NCBI GenBank assembly: GCA_024641305.1
Contig: JAHEDI010000004.1
Coordinates: 66,126-130,125, forward strand
Direction: 5' to 3'
DNA from: a bacterium
Lineage (GTDB): Bacteria > Actinomycetota > Acidimicrobiia > Spongiisociales > JAENVV01
Length of the DNA stretch: 64,000 nt
Shown: positions 36,084 through 44,200 of the stretch, in pieces
How the letters are laid out: the number at the start of each line of letters is the position of its first letter
Numbering within the stretch: the first letter of the stretch is position 1
The notes under the pieces: model-generated
Databases searched by the model: none
What the model saw: only the letters and a program-made list of their open reading frames with translations
What the model was told of the DNA's origin: nothing
Position numbers and translations under genes: made by a program

Positions 36084-37058
36084 ATGCAGCCAACCGTCTC
36101 CGTGATCATCCCGGTTCGCAACGAACCAGACGCAATTCGCGCGGCGATCCAATCAATCCTGGACCAGACCTATCCCGGGATCACCGAGCTCATCATTGCT
36201 GACGGGATGAGCACGGATGAAACTCGTCTGACAATCGCGAGCTTCGCCGATAGTCGGATCCGGGTGGTCGACAACGTCGCTACCAGCACCCCCGCCGCTC
36301 TCAACTGTGCCATCCGGGTCGCAAGCGGAGAGATCATCGTCAGATGCGACGCCCATTCGGTTCTTCCCCCGGATTATGTTGCGCTAGCCGTACAGATCAT
36401 GAGCGATACCGGAGCCATCAACGTCGGCGGCATTCAGCGAGCCACAGGAACCGGTTTCATCGACACGTCCATTGCATTGGCCATGTCGAATCGCCTGGGA
36501 GTGGGGGATGCAAATTTCCATTACGGCGGCGAAGCGGGGCCAACCGACACCGTATACCTGGGGGTATTCGATAAAGAAGCTGTCGAGAACGTTGGGCTCT
36601 TCGATGAAAGCCTGATTCGCAACCAGGATTACGAACTCAATATCCGCCTTCGGCAGGCAGGCGGCATCGTGTACTTCGATCCACGCCTGGAGGTCGAATA
36701 CCGGCCTCGCTCGTCCCTCACATCGCTGGCGAGTCAATACTTTCAATACGGGTCCTGGAAACGGGTGGTTCACCGTCGGCATCCCGACTCGATCCGACTC
36801 CGGCAGTTGGCCGCTCCGGTGCTTGTCCTTGCCCTGGCGGCGTCGGGGGTCCTCGCCTTTACATCGTGGTGGCGATTGGCAGTCGTGATCCCATTCGTCT
36901 ACTTGTTAGCCCTGGCCACTGCGACAATTATCACAGCGATAAAGACTCGCCGTTTGGCGGCGCTCCTGATGCCAGCTGCCATTGCGACAATGCACCTCAG
37001 CTGGGGCTTCGGTTACCTCTCAGGATCCATTCCCGGCAAACCGGCCACCTCGGAGTAA
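36084..37058 (+). CDS. membrane-anchored GT2 glycosyltransferase (ExoA-like)
   Basis: A 324-residue family 2 glycosyltransferase with a GT-A domain in residues 1-230: VSVIIPVRNE, IIADGMSTDET, then RCDAHSVLP (the DxD/DxH region), and NQDYELNIRLRQAGG, the ED-type acceptor motif. Two or three hydrophobic helices follow (residues about 240-315), fixing it to the inner membrane. This layout recalls succinoglycan ExoA. Donor and acceptor unknown. The 3' end overlaps the convergent GT4 gene by 46 bases. Confidence 0.9.
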   Translation: MQPTVSVIIPVRNEPDAIRAAIQSILDQTYPGITELIIADGMSTDETRLTIASFADSRIRVVDNVATSTPAALNCAIRVASGEIIVRCDAHSVLPPDYVALAVQIMSDTGAINVGGIQRATGTGFIDTSIALAMSNRLGVGDANFHYGGEAGPTDTVYLGVFDKEAVENVGLFDESLIRNQDYELNIRLRQAGGIVYFDPRLEVEYRPRSSLTSLASQYFQYGSWKRVVHRRHPDSIRLRQLAAPVLVLALAASGVLAFTSWWRLAVVIPFVYLLALATATIITAIKTRRLAALLMPAAIATMHLSWGFGYLSGSIPGKPATSE

Positions 37059-38068
37059 AACCGCCGTACTCGCTCGGTGGGCCATTCGTACTCCGACCGT
37101 ATGTCTTCGACGCCCGCCCGGGCGGCAACTCGCGACGCCTCGTTGTTGGCATCGAGAATCGCATCTCTGAGTGCGGCTACATCGCCGGTCGGGACGAGCC
37201 ACACTCCCGGACGTCCCCTCAGTACTTGGGCCGTACCTGGCAGGTCCGTCGCAACCACCGGAACTCCCATGCCGAGATACTCAAGGACTTTGGTCGGCAA
37301 CGAGTTGCGATAGTTCGGAGTATCCCTCAAAGGAGAAACGGCGACAGCCGCCGTCGCCAGTCGCTGCATCGCCGCATGCCAGGGCAACCGGCCGGTCATC
37401 TCAACCGTACCTCCGGCGCTCGTTACCGCCTGCTCGATGGCGACGGCTAGATCAGGCGAACAGCGCCCAACCATGACAAGATCGAGACCAGCTTCCCCCG
37501 TCGCTTTGGCCAGATCGAGCGCTCCACGCTGTTCGGTGATATCACCGACGTACACGACGGAACCGTCGCTATCGCCGGGCTCAGGCAACGATTCCCAACG
37601 CGGATAGTTCTCGAACACGGGATGTTCGGATGTAAATAGGTCGCAATAGCCAGGCTCGGCCAACGTTATGCGACCGGAACGTTCCGCGGCATTGATGACT
37701 ACCTGCGCCATCCGGGCGACCAGTTTCTTGAATGGCAACCGCTTGGTCAGGATCTGGGCGGGAATGTTCTCATGAATGTCGAAGACAATCCTCGTGCATC
37801 GACTGGCAAGGATGCCGGCCAGAAACGTCTCCGGATCGACCAGAACCACTAGGTCCAATGATCGAGTCCACAGACGGGCGGCGAGGGAAAGATTTCGAAC
37901 GATTCTCGGGCCGCGAATCGGCTGCCACTCGAAGCCCTCTACGACGGAAGGACCGGGTGCCCGACTGTGATACTCGACATCGAAGTCTTGACTCAGAGTT
38001 GGAATGAGCTTCTCGCGAATTCGAACGTCGTCGGAGTGATGAACGACGGACAGAACGCCGACGATCAC
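37013..38068 (-). CDS. GT4-type glycosyltransferase
   Basis: A 351-residue retaining GT-B glycosyltransferase. The N-terminal Rossmann half starts IVGVLSVVHHSDDVRIREKL; the donor half carries VVYVGDITEQRGALDLAKA near residue 185 and the closing EYLGMGVPVVATDLPGTAQVL, the usual nucleotide-sugar site. The GTG overlaps the stop of the UDP-sugar dehydrogenase (GTGA), so both are in one operon, and a uronic acid donor made by the dehydrogenase is a reasonable guess. Convergent with the ExoA-like gene. Confidence 0.9.
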   Translation of the reverse strand: MIVGVLSVVHHSDDVRIREKLIPTLSQDFDVEYHSRAPGPSVVEGFEWQPIRGPRIVRNLSLAARLWTRSLDLVVLVDPETFLAGILASRCTRIVFDIHENIPAQILTKRLPFKKLVARMAQVVINAAERSGRITLAEPGYCDLFTSEHPVFENYPRWESLPEPGDSDGSVVYVGDITEQRGALDLAKATGEAGLDLVMVGRCSPDLAVAIEQAVTSAGGTVEMTGRLPWHAAMQRLATAAVAVSPLRDTPNYRNSLPTKVLEYLGMGVPVVATDLPGTAQVLRGRPGVWLVPTGDVAALRDAILDANNEASRVAARAGVEDIRSEYEWPTERVRRFYSEVAGLPGMDPER

Positions 38069-39351
38069 AGCACTTCTACGTTGTCGACCTCAATGCCACG
38101 GCGCCGATAGGCGTTCCTGGTGTCAAAGACGACCGGCACCGCGTCGGCGATTGCCTGATAATCGACCCCGGCGTGATCGGTAAGGATGATGGCGGCGGCA
38201 TACCCCTCAAACGATGCAGAGGGCTCAAACCCGTGCCTTCGAATACGATCGGGCGGAACCAACGGATCGAATACCTCCACCGCGGCGCCCTGTTTGGCCA
38301 ACTCGACGAGAACCCGGGCGGAGGCTGATTCTCGATCGTCGGCGATGTCGGCTTTGTACGAGATTCCCACGCCAAGCAGACGGGTCCCGAACACCGGCAG
38401 TCCCCGTCGGTTGAGCATTTCTCCTACCCGGCGGGCCGTCCAGGCGGGCATGCCTTCGTTGACCTGCTCAGCGGTGTCGATGAACCGGGTCGTGAAGTTG
38501 GCTTCTTTGGCCCTCCATGCGAGGAACTGTGGATCAAGTGGGATGCAGTGACCACCCACCCCGGGACCCGGAAAAAAGGCCTGGAATCCAAACGGTTTGG
38601 TGGCGGCCGCTTCGATAACCTCCCAAATGTCGATGTCAATCTCGTGAGCAAGCTGAGCCATTTCGTTGATGAGCCCGATATTGACCGCCCGGTAGGTGTT
38701 CTCGAGCAGTTTGGCCATCTCTGCAGTCTTGGCGTCAGACACGGCATGGACGTTTGGAACGAGTCGGCGGTAGGCGGCCGCTGCCACCGCCGTCGACAGT
38801 GCACTCACTCCCCCGACAACTTTCGGGATCTCGGCCGTCTTCAGTTCATCGCCTGGTGATACCCGCTCGGGAGAAAAGGCGACGAATACATCACGATCCA
38901 CCTCTAAGCCCACATCCGACAGGGCGGTAACGAGAATGTCATCGGTCGTCCCTGGATAGGTGGTCGACTCAAGCGAGATCAGTTGGCCGGGTCGAGCGAT
39001 TCTGGCCACCGTGGTGGCTGCGCTTTGAATGTAGGACATGTCTGGCTGGCGGTTGCGCCCGAGCGGCGAGGGCACACAAATGAAGATCGCGTCGACCTCG
39101 GTCAGGCTCTTCGGGTCGTCAGTGACAGAGAAGCCTCTTTGTAGCGCGCTCGATAGCTCAGCATCGGTCACGTCGTCGATCGGTGAGGAGGCGGCCCCAA
39201 GACGCCGGACCCGATCGTCCGACGTGTCGAAACCGACGGCCGGGTGGCCCTTGGCAACGGCAGTGAGGGCAAGGGGTAGTCCGACATATCCGAGTCCGAC
39301 AATGCCGCAGGTCCACGAGTCGCCTTCAAAGAATTCCACCGGATCAGTCAC
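38065..39351 (-). CDS. nucleotide-sugar 6-dehydrogenase (WecC/WbpA type)
   Basis: NAD-dependent oxidation of a UDP-sugar to its uronic acid. CGIVGLGYVGLPLAL is the NAD loop, EMAKLLENTYRAVNIGLINE the central helix, and the catalytic Cys lies in GVGGHCIPLDP near residue 265. The HCIPLDP form and the length of 428 residues fit the UDP-N-acetyl-hexosamine dehydrogenase branch (WecC/WbpA) more than UDP-glucose dehydrogenase. The GTG start is preceded by TAGCAT (39360-39365), which predicts a 2-base leader. It is coupled to the GT4 gene. Confidence 0.93.
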   Translation of the reverse strand: MTDPVEFFEGDSWTCGIVGLGYVGLPLALTAVAKGHPAVGFDTSDDRVRRLGAASSPIDDVTDAELSSALQRGFSVTDDPKSLTEVDAIFICVPSPLGRNRQPDMSYIQSAATTVARIARPGQLISLESTTYPGTTDDILVTALSDVGLEVDRDVFVAFSPERVSPGDELKTAEIPKVVGGVSALSTAVAAAAYRRLVPNVHAVSDAKTAEMAKLLENTYRAVNIGLINEMAQLAHEIDIDIWEVIEAAATKPFGFQAFFPGPGVGGHCIPLDPQFLAWRAKEANFTTRFIDTAEQVNEGMPAWTARRVGEMLNRRGLPVFGTRLLGVGISYKADIADDRESASARVLVELAKQGAAVEVFDPLVPPDRIRRHGFEPSASFEGYAAAIILTDHAGVDYQAIADAVPVVFDTRNAYRRRGIEVDNVEVL

Positions 39352-39359
39352 GTGGGAGG

Positions 39360-39365
39360 ATGCTA
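39360..39365 (-). promoter_or_regulatory. candidate -10 box of the UDP-sugar dehydrogenase gene
   Basis: TAGCAT on the minus strand, ending nine bases before the GTG start. It overlaps the stop region of the SpoIID-like gene located upstream. Confidence 0.35.
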
Positions 39366-41306
39366 GCCGCCGCCGTTGTAGTTGATGGCCCTCACGAGGA
39401 ACGACGCCATATGTTGACGGAGCACCGAGGAGTCCGGGCAGTACAGATCGTTGGCGGGAGGATTACACCCGAGCGTTACCCCGGCTGCCGCCAGTCGCTC
39501 GATATCGGCCTCGAAAATAGACCCATCGTCGTCGCTGAACGGGTCAGGGCTACGGTCCACAAAACCGTACGCCCGCACCAGGAACGCCGCCATCTGCGCA
39601 CGCGTCACCGGCCGATCCGGACAGAATCGATCGAAGTCGGGAGGGTTACATCCAACCGTGATACCTGCGGCAGCCATCTTTTCGATGTCCGCTTGAAATG
39701 GCGAGTCGTCATCATCCACAAACGGATTGGGAGCCCGGTTGACCAGCCCGAGGGCCCGGGTCAAGAACGCAGCCATCTGGCCGCGAGTCACAGGGGCCAA
39801 CGGACAGAATTTGGTGTTGTCTGGCGGGTTGCAACCCAGCGTGATGCGGAGTTCGGCGATCTTGTTGATGTTCTCCCAATGCACCGAATCGCTGATGTCG
39901 GTGAATGCATACGGACTCTCACCGCCATACGGGTTGAAGGCGATTCCCGATACCGACGGCGATAGGATGCCGAGCTTGCCATACCGTTTGCCAATGCTGA
40001 CGTCGGTCATGACCTTGACTACTCCGTCCTTGGTGCCGGTCACGGTCATCTGGGCGTTCGGGGCCCCGTTCTGCAGCTGAATGTCCGTGATCGTGTCGAA
40101 GCTCGTCCCGAAATTGATCGCTTTGCGAACCGTCTCCACGGGTACGGTTATCGTCCAGGACGCCTTCGGATTGGCCGGGGTTTGCGACCAGGGATCTCCT
40201 ACCGACTTGAGATAGGGAAGCGGACTAACAAACACGTGCTCGCTGTTCTCGGTGAAGCCACCAGTCGAGGACGAATAGAACGCCTGAATGAGCGCCGCAG
40301 GCGTTCCATACGCCACAACATCGCTGGCGGTGGAGGACACGGCTGCCACCCATGCCTCATAGGGGGCGCCCGGGTTAAGCTGCTCATTGTCCATGCCCCG
40401 ATAGTTCTGATCGTACGTGGAGTCATAGATATGGCACGCACAGGCCGACATGCGGAGTGGGGTAGTCGTTTCTGTGGTGAGATAGCCGTTTAGAGGGGAT
40501 GAATCCGCGTCGTAGTACCGGGCAAACTTCTCAAGGGCGTATGTCCGACCGGTGATCACCTGCGCCTGAAGTGCGGCCTCGTTCCAGCTCAGGGGAACCT
40601 CGCGAAGTCCCAAGAGGTACTCCTCGATAGGCACATCCAGAGATACGTGGAAGTCTCCAGATTGCCTCTGGGTAATCCCCTGACGTATTCGCAACGTCCC
40701 GAAGCGGTAGTCCGTATCCGTGTCGTCGATTGTGAGATATTGCGATTGACCGACCCCGCCCCAGCTCAACGACGCCGAACAATCGCCTACGTCAAAAGAC
40801 ATGGGGTTCGGCGCGACCCGCGAGAATCGGCACTTCGTCAAGGTCCCATTCAGCCGGACCAGGGTCCAGGTTTCCCCCGGGCCGGGAACGGCGTCCTGAC
40901 GAGGGCATCCGCCTTGGCCGTCGTTGAGCTGGCAAATCCCCACGGTGCCACCTCCGTTTGCCACGCTCGGCACGGAAAATGTGAGCTTCGTCACGTCTCG
41001 TCGGAGTCCCACCCACACATTGGGATTGAAGCTGGCGACCGGATGTGGGCTGGTGTAGGCGGCCAGACTTGAATGATCCTGGATGGATGTTGAGTCGCCG
41101 TAATAGAACCGAACAATATCAAGCGGAGACTTACCATCAGCGGCCATCGCGTTGGCGCCGTACTGGCTCATCCCGACTGCATGACCGTAACCCCCGCCAT
41201 AGAAGGTGACGGTGGCTGGGGACGTCTCTGCTTGCGCTGGCACCGCAGCAATGAGGGTGCTGGCAAGCATGACAACCAGGATCAGGATCCGGCTGTTTTT
41301 CAACAC
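39363..41306 (-). CDS. secreted SpoIID/LytB-like protein with three SLH-like repeats
   Basis: A 647-residue exported protein. AGGAG at 41309-41313 points to GTG 41306 (or TTG 41303). A signal peptide ends at AQA. The GHAVGMSQYGA motif, which closes classical SpoIID proteins, is near the N-terminus here (about residue 45), followed by a domain with VPIEEYLLGLREVPLSW, EAALQAQVITGRTYAL and AVSSTASDVVAYG, the core of the SpoIID/LytB lytic transglycosylase fold. The C-terminal 180 residues are three cysteine-paired SLH-like repeats. It probably acts on peptidoglycan glycan strands while attached to the wall polymer. Whether the catalytic residues are intact cannot be judged by eye. Confidence 0.88.
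   Translation of the reverse strand: MLKNSRILILVVMLASTLIAAVPAQAETSPATVTFYGGGYGHAVGMSQYGANAMAADGKSPLDIVRFYYGDSTSIQDHSSLAAYTSPHPVASFNPNVWVGLRRDVTKLTFSVPSVANGGGTVGICQLNDGQGGCPRQDAVPGPGETWTLVRLNGTLTKCRFSRVAPNPMSFDVGDCSASLSWGGVGQSQYLTIDDTDTDYRFGTLRIRQGITQRQSGDFHVSLDVPIEEYLLGLREVPLSWNEAALQAQVITGRTYALEKFARYYDADSSPLNGYLTTETTTPLRMSACACHIYDSTYDQNYRGMDNEQLNPGAPYEAWVAAVSSTASDVVAYGTPAALIQAFYSSSTGGFTENSEHVFVSPLPYLKSVGDPWSQTPANPKASWTITVPVETVRKAINFGTSFDTITDIQLQNGAPNAQMTVTGTKDGVVKVMTDVSIGKRYGKLGILSPSVSGIAFNPYGGESPYAFTDISDSVHWENINKIAELRITLGCNPPDNTKFCPLAPVTRGQMAAFLTRALGLVNRAPNPFVDDDDSPFQADIEKMAAAGITVGCNPPDFDRFCPDRPVTRAQMAAFLVRAYGFVDRSPDPFSDDDGSIFEADIERLAAAGVTLGCNPPANDLYCPDSSVLRQHMASFLVRAINYNGGG
39366..39905 (-). 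repeat. three SLH-like repeats (SpoIID-like protein)
   Basis: Three 60-residue units, each with an acidic entry (DDDGSxFEADI or a variant), GxTxGCNPP, a second cysteine in FCP or YCP, and VTRxQMAAFLxRA. The third unit has VLRQHMASFL in place of the TRxx motif. Confidence 0.85.
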
Positions 41307-41401
41307 AACTCCTCGGGTCAGATTCCGCCCGCCCACGGTAAACCACTGTACAAACATTTCTCATCCAATCCGAATATCGGCCGATATCGGATGTATCGGC
41401 T

Positions 41402-43051
41402 TCATCGACCCACAAGTCGATAGACGGATTCACCCCGAATGACGTAGGTCTGTCCAACGCCATCCTGCCCGAACGACACCAGGCCAAACCCCACCCCGAG
41501 CGAACCGAGCGCGCGCTCCGATGCCACCACACCGTCGATGACCCGGACGGACCGGATCCACCCCGAGCAATAATCTCCGTATAGAAAGTGCCCGTTGATC
41601 TGGGTGAGCTCGCCACGGTAGACCACTCCCCCGGTGATCGAGCACCCGTCGGCGTGGGTGTACTCGACCACGGGAAACACCAGTCCGGCCGTATTGCAGC
41701 TACCAAGACCGGTGCATTCGGTGCCCTCAAATCGTACCCAACCCAGGTTCAGCCCCTTGTCCAACGTCGAGACCACCGAGATTTCCTCGCGAGAGCCCTG
41801 ACCCACGTCGGCGATGTACATATCCGTACCGTCAATCCACCATCGCCACGGATTGCGCAGGCCGATCGCCCAATTCTGCGACGTTGCAGTAGCCGGGTCG
41901 ATGCGTACCATCGAGCCGAGCGCGGTGTTGGGATTCTGTCCGTTCCCGGCCGGATCGAAGCTCGCCCCGCCATCACCTAGTCCAAGATACAGGTAGCCGT
42001 CGGGTCCAAACATGATCATCCCACCATTGTGGTTGGCATAGGGCTGGGATACGGAGAAGACCCGGCGCCCCGACATCGGATCTACCCGGTTGCCGATGGC
42101 CTTGAACTCTTCGACCACCGAAATGTGATCGGCGGCGGTCGAAGGCGATTCCGCCGAGTACGAGGCGTACACCAATCCGTTTGTGGCGAAATCGGGGTGA
42201 AAGGCGATAGCCAACAACCCGCGTTCGCCGCCACCGATCGTAATACCGGTCAAGTCGAGGAACGGGGCGGCCAGAAGGTTCCCGTCACTGACCACCCTGA
42301 CCGTTCCTGGTCGCTCCACGACAAAGATCCGGTGGTCTCCGGCGGGTGCCGTCACCTGGATCGGCGAATCGAAGGTAAATGGAAGCTCGGCAAGAGCTGG
42401 AGTCAGCCTGGGCGGCACGACAATCGCCGTCAGTCCCTCGGCTCTGACGAGAAAACTGGCCATTTGATCGCGACGGACCGGTTCGGATGGGCAATACCGG
42501 TCGTTGGCGGGTGGGTTGCACCCAAGGGTTACCCCAGCCGAGGCCAGTCGTTCGATGTCCGGTTCAAACATGGAGCCGTCGTCATCGGAGAACCTTCCAA
42601 CGCTTGGGTCGACGTACTGGTAGGCCCGGACCAGGAACGCCGCCATCTCGGCCCTGGTCACGGCCCGGTCAGGACAAAAGCGATCGTTCACCGGCGGATT
42701 ACATCCCCGGGTGATCCCGGCGAAGGCGATCCGCTCGATGTCGGCCTCAAAGAGCGACCCGTCGTCATCGGTGAACCGATTCGACGTTCGCTCTGTCAGC
42801 CCGAGCGCCCTGGCCAAAAAGGCCGCCATCTCACCGCGAGTAACCGAGCGGGTCGGACAAAAGCGGTCACCCAGCGGCGGATTGCACCCGAAGGTGATCC
42901 CAGCTTCAGCCAGGGCTTCAATGTTCGCCTCGTGGACGCTTCCATCGTCGTCCACGAAGGTTCCACCTGGCGGAAGGGCCGCACCGGCCGCACCGACCGA
43001 GGCCGTCAACATGGCGACGACCATCAAAAGAACAAATCGAATCCGCATCAT
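41402..43051 (-). CDS. SLH-like repeats fused to PQQ-type glucose/sorbosone dehydrogenase domain
   Basis: An exported protein of about 549 residues. The frame begins with GTG 43063, but GATAGT (43062-43067) would start transcription near 43055, so the ATG at 43051 (or 43048) is more likely. Signal peptide, then three SLH-like repeats (residues about 32-207), then a six-bladed beta-propeller of the soluble glucose dehydrogenase/L-sorbosone dehydrogenase family: DHRIFVVERPGTVRVV, GERGLLAIAFHPDF, HNGGMIMFGPDGYLYLGLGDGG (partly quoted), IGLRNPWRWW and YGDYCSGWI. The family oxidises sugars with PQQ. Here the anchor repeats are N-terminal, opposite to the other three proteins. Confidence 0.9.
   Translation of the reverse strand: MMRIRFVLLMVVAMLTASVGAAGAALPPGGTFVDDDGSVHEANIEALAEAGITFGCNPPLGDRFCPTRSVTRGEMAAFLARALGLTERTSNRFTDDDGSLFEADIERIAFAGITRGCNPPVNDRFCPDRAVTRAEMAAFLVRAYQYVDPSVGRFSDDDGSMFEPDIERLASAGVTLGCNPPANDRYCPSEPVRRDQMASFLVRAEGLTAIVVPPRLTPALAELPFTFDSPIQVTAPAGDHRIFVVERPGTVRVVSDGNLLAAPFLDLTGITIGGGERGLLAIAFHPDFATNGLVYASYSAESPSTAADHISVVEEFKAIGNRVDPMSGRRVFSVSQPYANHNGGMIMFGPDGYLYLGLGDGGASFDPAGNGQNPNTALGSMVRIDPATATSQNWAIGLRNPWRWWIDGTDMYIADVGQGSREEISVVSTLDKGLNLGWVRFEGTECTGLGSCNTAGLVFPVVEYTHADGCSITGGVVYRGELTQINGHFLYGDYCSGWIRSVRVIDGVVASERALGSLGVGFGLVSFGQDGVGQTYVIRGESVYRLVGR
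42431..42958 (-). repeat. three SLH-like repeats (dehydrogenase-like protein)
   Basis: Three units beginning FVDDDGSVHEANI, FTDDDGSLFEADI and FSDDDGSMFEPDI, each with GCNPP and a following FCP or YCP, and ending TRGEMAAFLARA, TRAEMAAFLVRA and RRDQMASFLVRA. Confidence 0.88.
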
Positions 43052-43061
43052 CCGGATGAAC

Positions 43062-43067
43062 ACTATC
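43062..43067 (-). promoter_or_regulatory. candidate -10 box of the dehydrogenase-like gene
   Basis: GATAGT on the minus strand overlaps the upstream GTG at 43063 and would place +1 near 43055, four bases before the ATG at 43051. It argues against the GTG as start. Confidence 0.35.
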
Positions 43068-43125
43068 GGTGAGTTTGTTGCTACCGGACCTTAAGTATTT
43101 TGAGGCGTGAGCCGATAAGAAAGCC

Positions 43126-44160
43126 ATGATGTTTTCCTTAGGGCGCAGGGGAATCTACGTGGTGGCGGTCATCGTGACCGCCGCTCTTGCGTTTTCTACG
43201 CTCCCGGCTCCGCAGCCGGCCGATGCTTCTTCCATCCTCCAGGGTGACATGATCGACCTGATCAATAACGAGCGGGCCGCCCACGGTCTCAACGTTCTCA
43301 CCCCTTTCTGGGATCTCGAGGACAACGCTTCTGGGCAAACCTCACTCCAGGTCGCCAAAGGCACCATCTTCCACACATCGAATCTGGCGGGAGTAGTGGA
43401 CGGCGGCTGGTCCAGTCTCGGAGAAAACGTCGGCATGGGACCATCGATGCCCATATTGCACAAGGCCTTCATGGACTCACCGGGCCACCGGGCCAACATC
43501 CTGGGAGATTGGTCACACATAGGGATTTCGGTGAAGGCAGCCGACAGCGGACAGCTATTCATCACCGTCATCTTTATGAAGGCTCGCGGGTCCATCGATC
43601 ATGCAGCCCCGCTCACCAGTCTGCCATTCCTGTCATCCTTGCCGAAAGACTCAACGGACAGCGTCTTTGCGGACGATATCGCCTGGTTGGCGTTGGGTGG
43701 CGTCGCCCTCGGCTGCGACTCGAATTCCTACTGTCCCAACCGACCGGTAACCCGCGGCGAAATGGCCACAATGATGGCGCGGGTGCTCAAGCTTCCGGCT
43801 TCCTCGACTGACTATTTCACCGACGATGACGGCTCACCGCATGAAGCGGACATCAATGCAGTTGCGAAGGCCGGGATCACGCTCGGGTGTAATCCGCCCA
43901 GCAATACCCATTTCTGCGAGCAGCAGACCCTGTCACGGGAGCAGATGGCCAGCTTCATGGTCAGGGCACTCGGCCTACCAACCAACGTCGTCGACCTTTT
44001 TGGCGATGACGCCAACTCTGTTCACCAGGCCAACATCAATGCACTTGGCGCTTCAGGCATAACCCGGGGATGCAATCCTCCCGCCAACGACATGTTCTGT
44101 CCCCAGGCCATCCTCACCCGGGGACAAATAGCGGCCTTTCTCGCCAGAGCTTTCGGGTAA
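43126..44160 (+). CDS. secreted CAP-domain protein with three SLH-like repeats
   Basis: A 344-residue exported protein. The signal peptide (YVVAVIVTAALAFSTLPAP) is followed by a CAP/SCP domain at residues 36-155: LINNERAAHGL, the His in TIFHTSNLAG, SLGENVGMG and MDSPGHRANILG, with His121 in place for the CAP cavity. The C-terminal 165 residues are three SLH-like repeats; the first is short and lacks the acidic entry. CAP proteins of bacteria are often wall-associated and may bind lipids or act on wall components; no reaction is proven. Divergent from the dehydrogenase-like gene. Confidence 0.9.
   Translation: MMFSLGRRGIYVVAVIVTAALAFSTLPAPQPADASSILQGDMIDLINNERAAHGLNVLTPFWDLEDNASGQTSLQVAKGTIFHTSNLAGVVDGGWSSLGENVGMGPSMPILHKAFMDSPGHRANILGDWSHIGISVKAADSGQLFITVIFMKARGSIDHAAPLTSLPFLSSLPKDSTDSVFADDIAWLALGGVALGCDSNSYCPNRPVTRGEMATMMARVLKLPASSTDYFTDDDGSPHEADINAVAKAGITLGCNPPSNTHFCEQQTLSREQMASFMVRALGLPTNVVDLFGDDANSVHQANINALGASGITRGCNPPANDMFCPQAILTRGQIAAFLARAFG
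43663..44157 (+). repeat. three SLH-like repeats (CAP protein)
   Basis: Units end VTRGEMATMMARV, LSREQMASFMVRA and LTRGQIAAFLARA. GC-N/D and F/YC pairs are kept in all three (GCDSNSYCP, GCNPPSNTHFCE, GCNPPANDMFCP). Confidence 0.85.
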
Positions 44161-44188
44161 CGACACAGGCCTGACCGAAGCTTACGAT

Positions 44189-44194
44189 TAGCAT
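44189..44194 (+). promoter_or_regulatory. candidate -10 box of the glycosyltransferase operon (leaderless)
   Basis: TAGCAT ends seven bases before the GTG at 44201, predicting +1 at the start codon. It would head the five-gene run 44201-52395. No clear -35. Confidence 0.35.
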
Positions 44195-44200
44195 CGCAGC

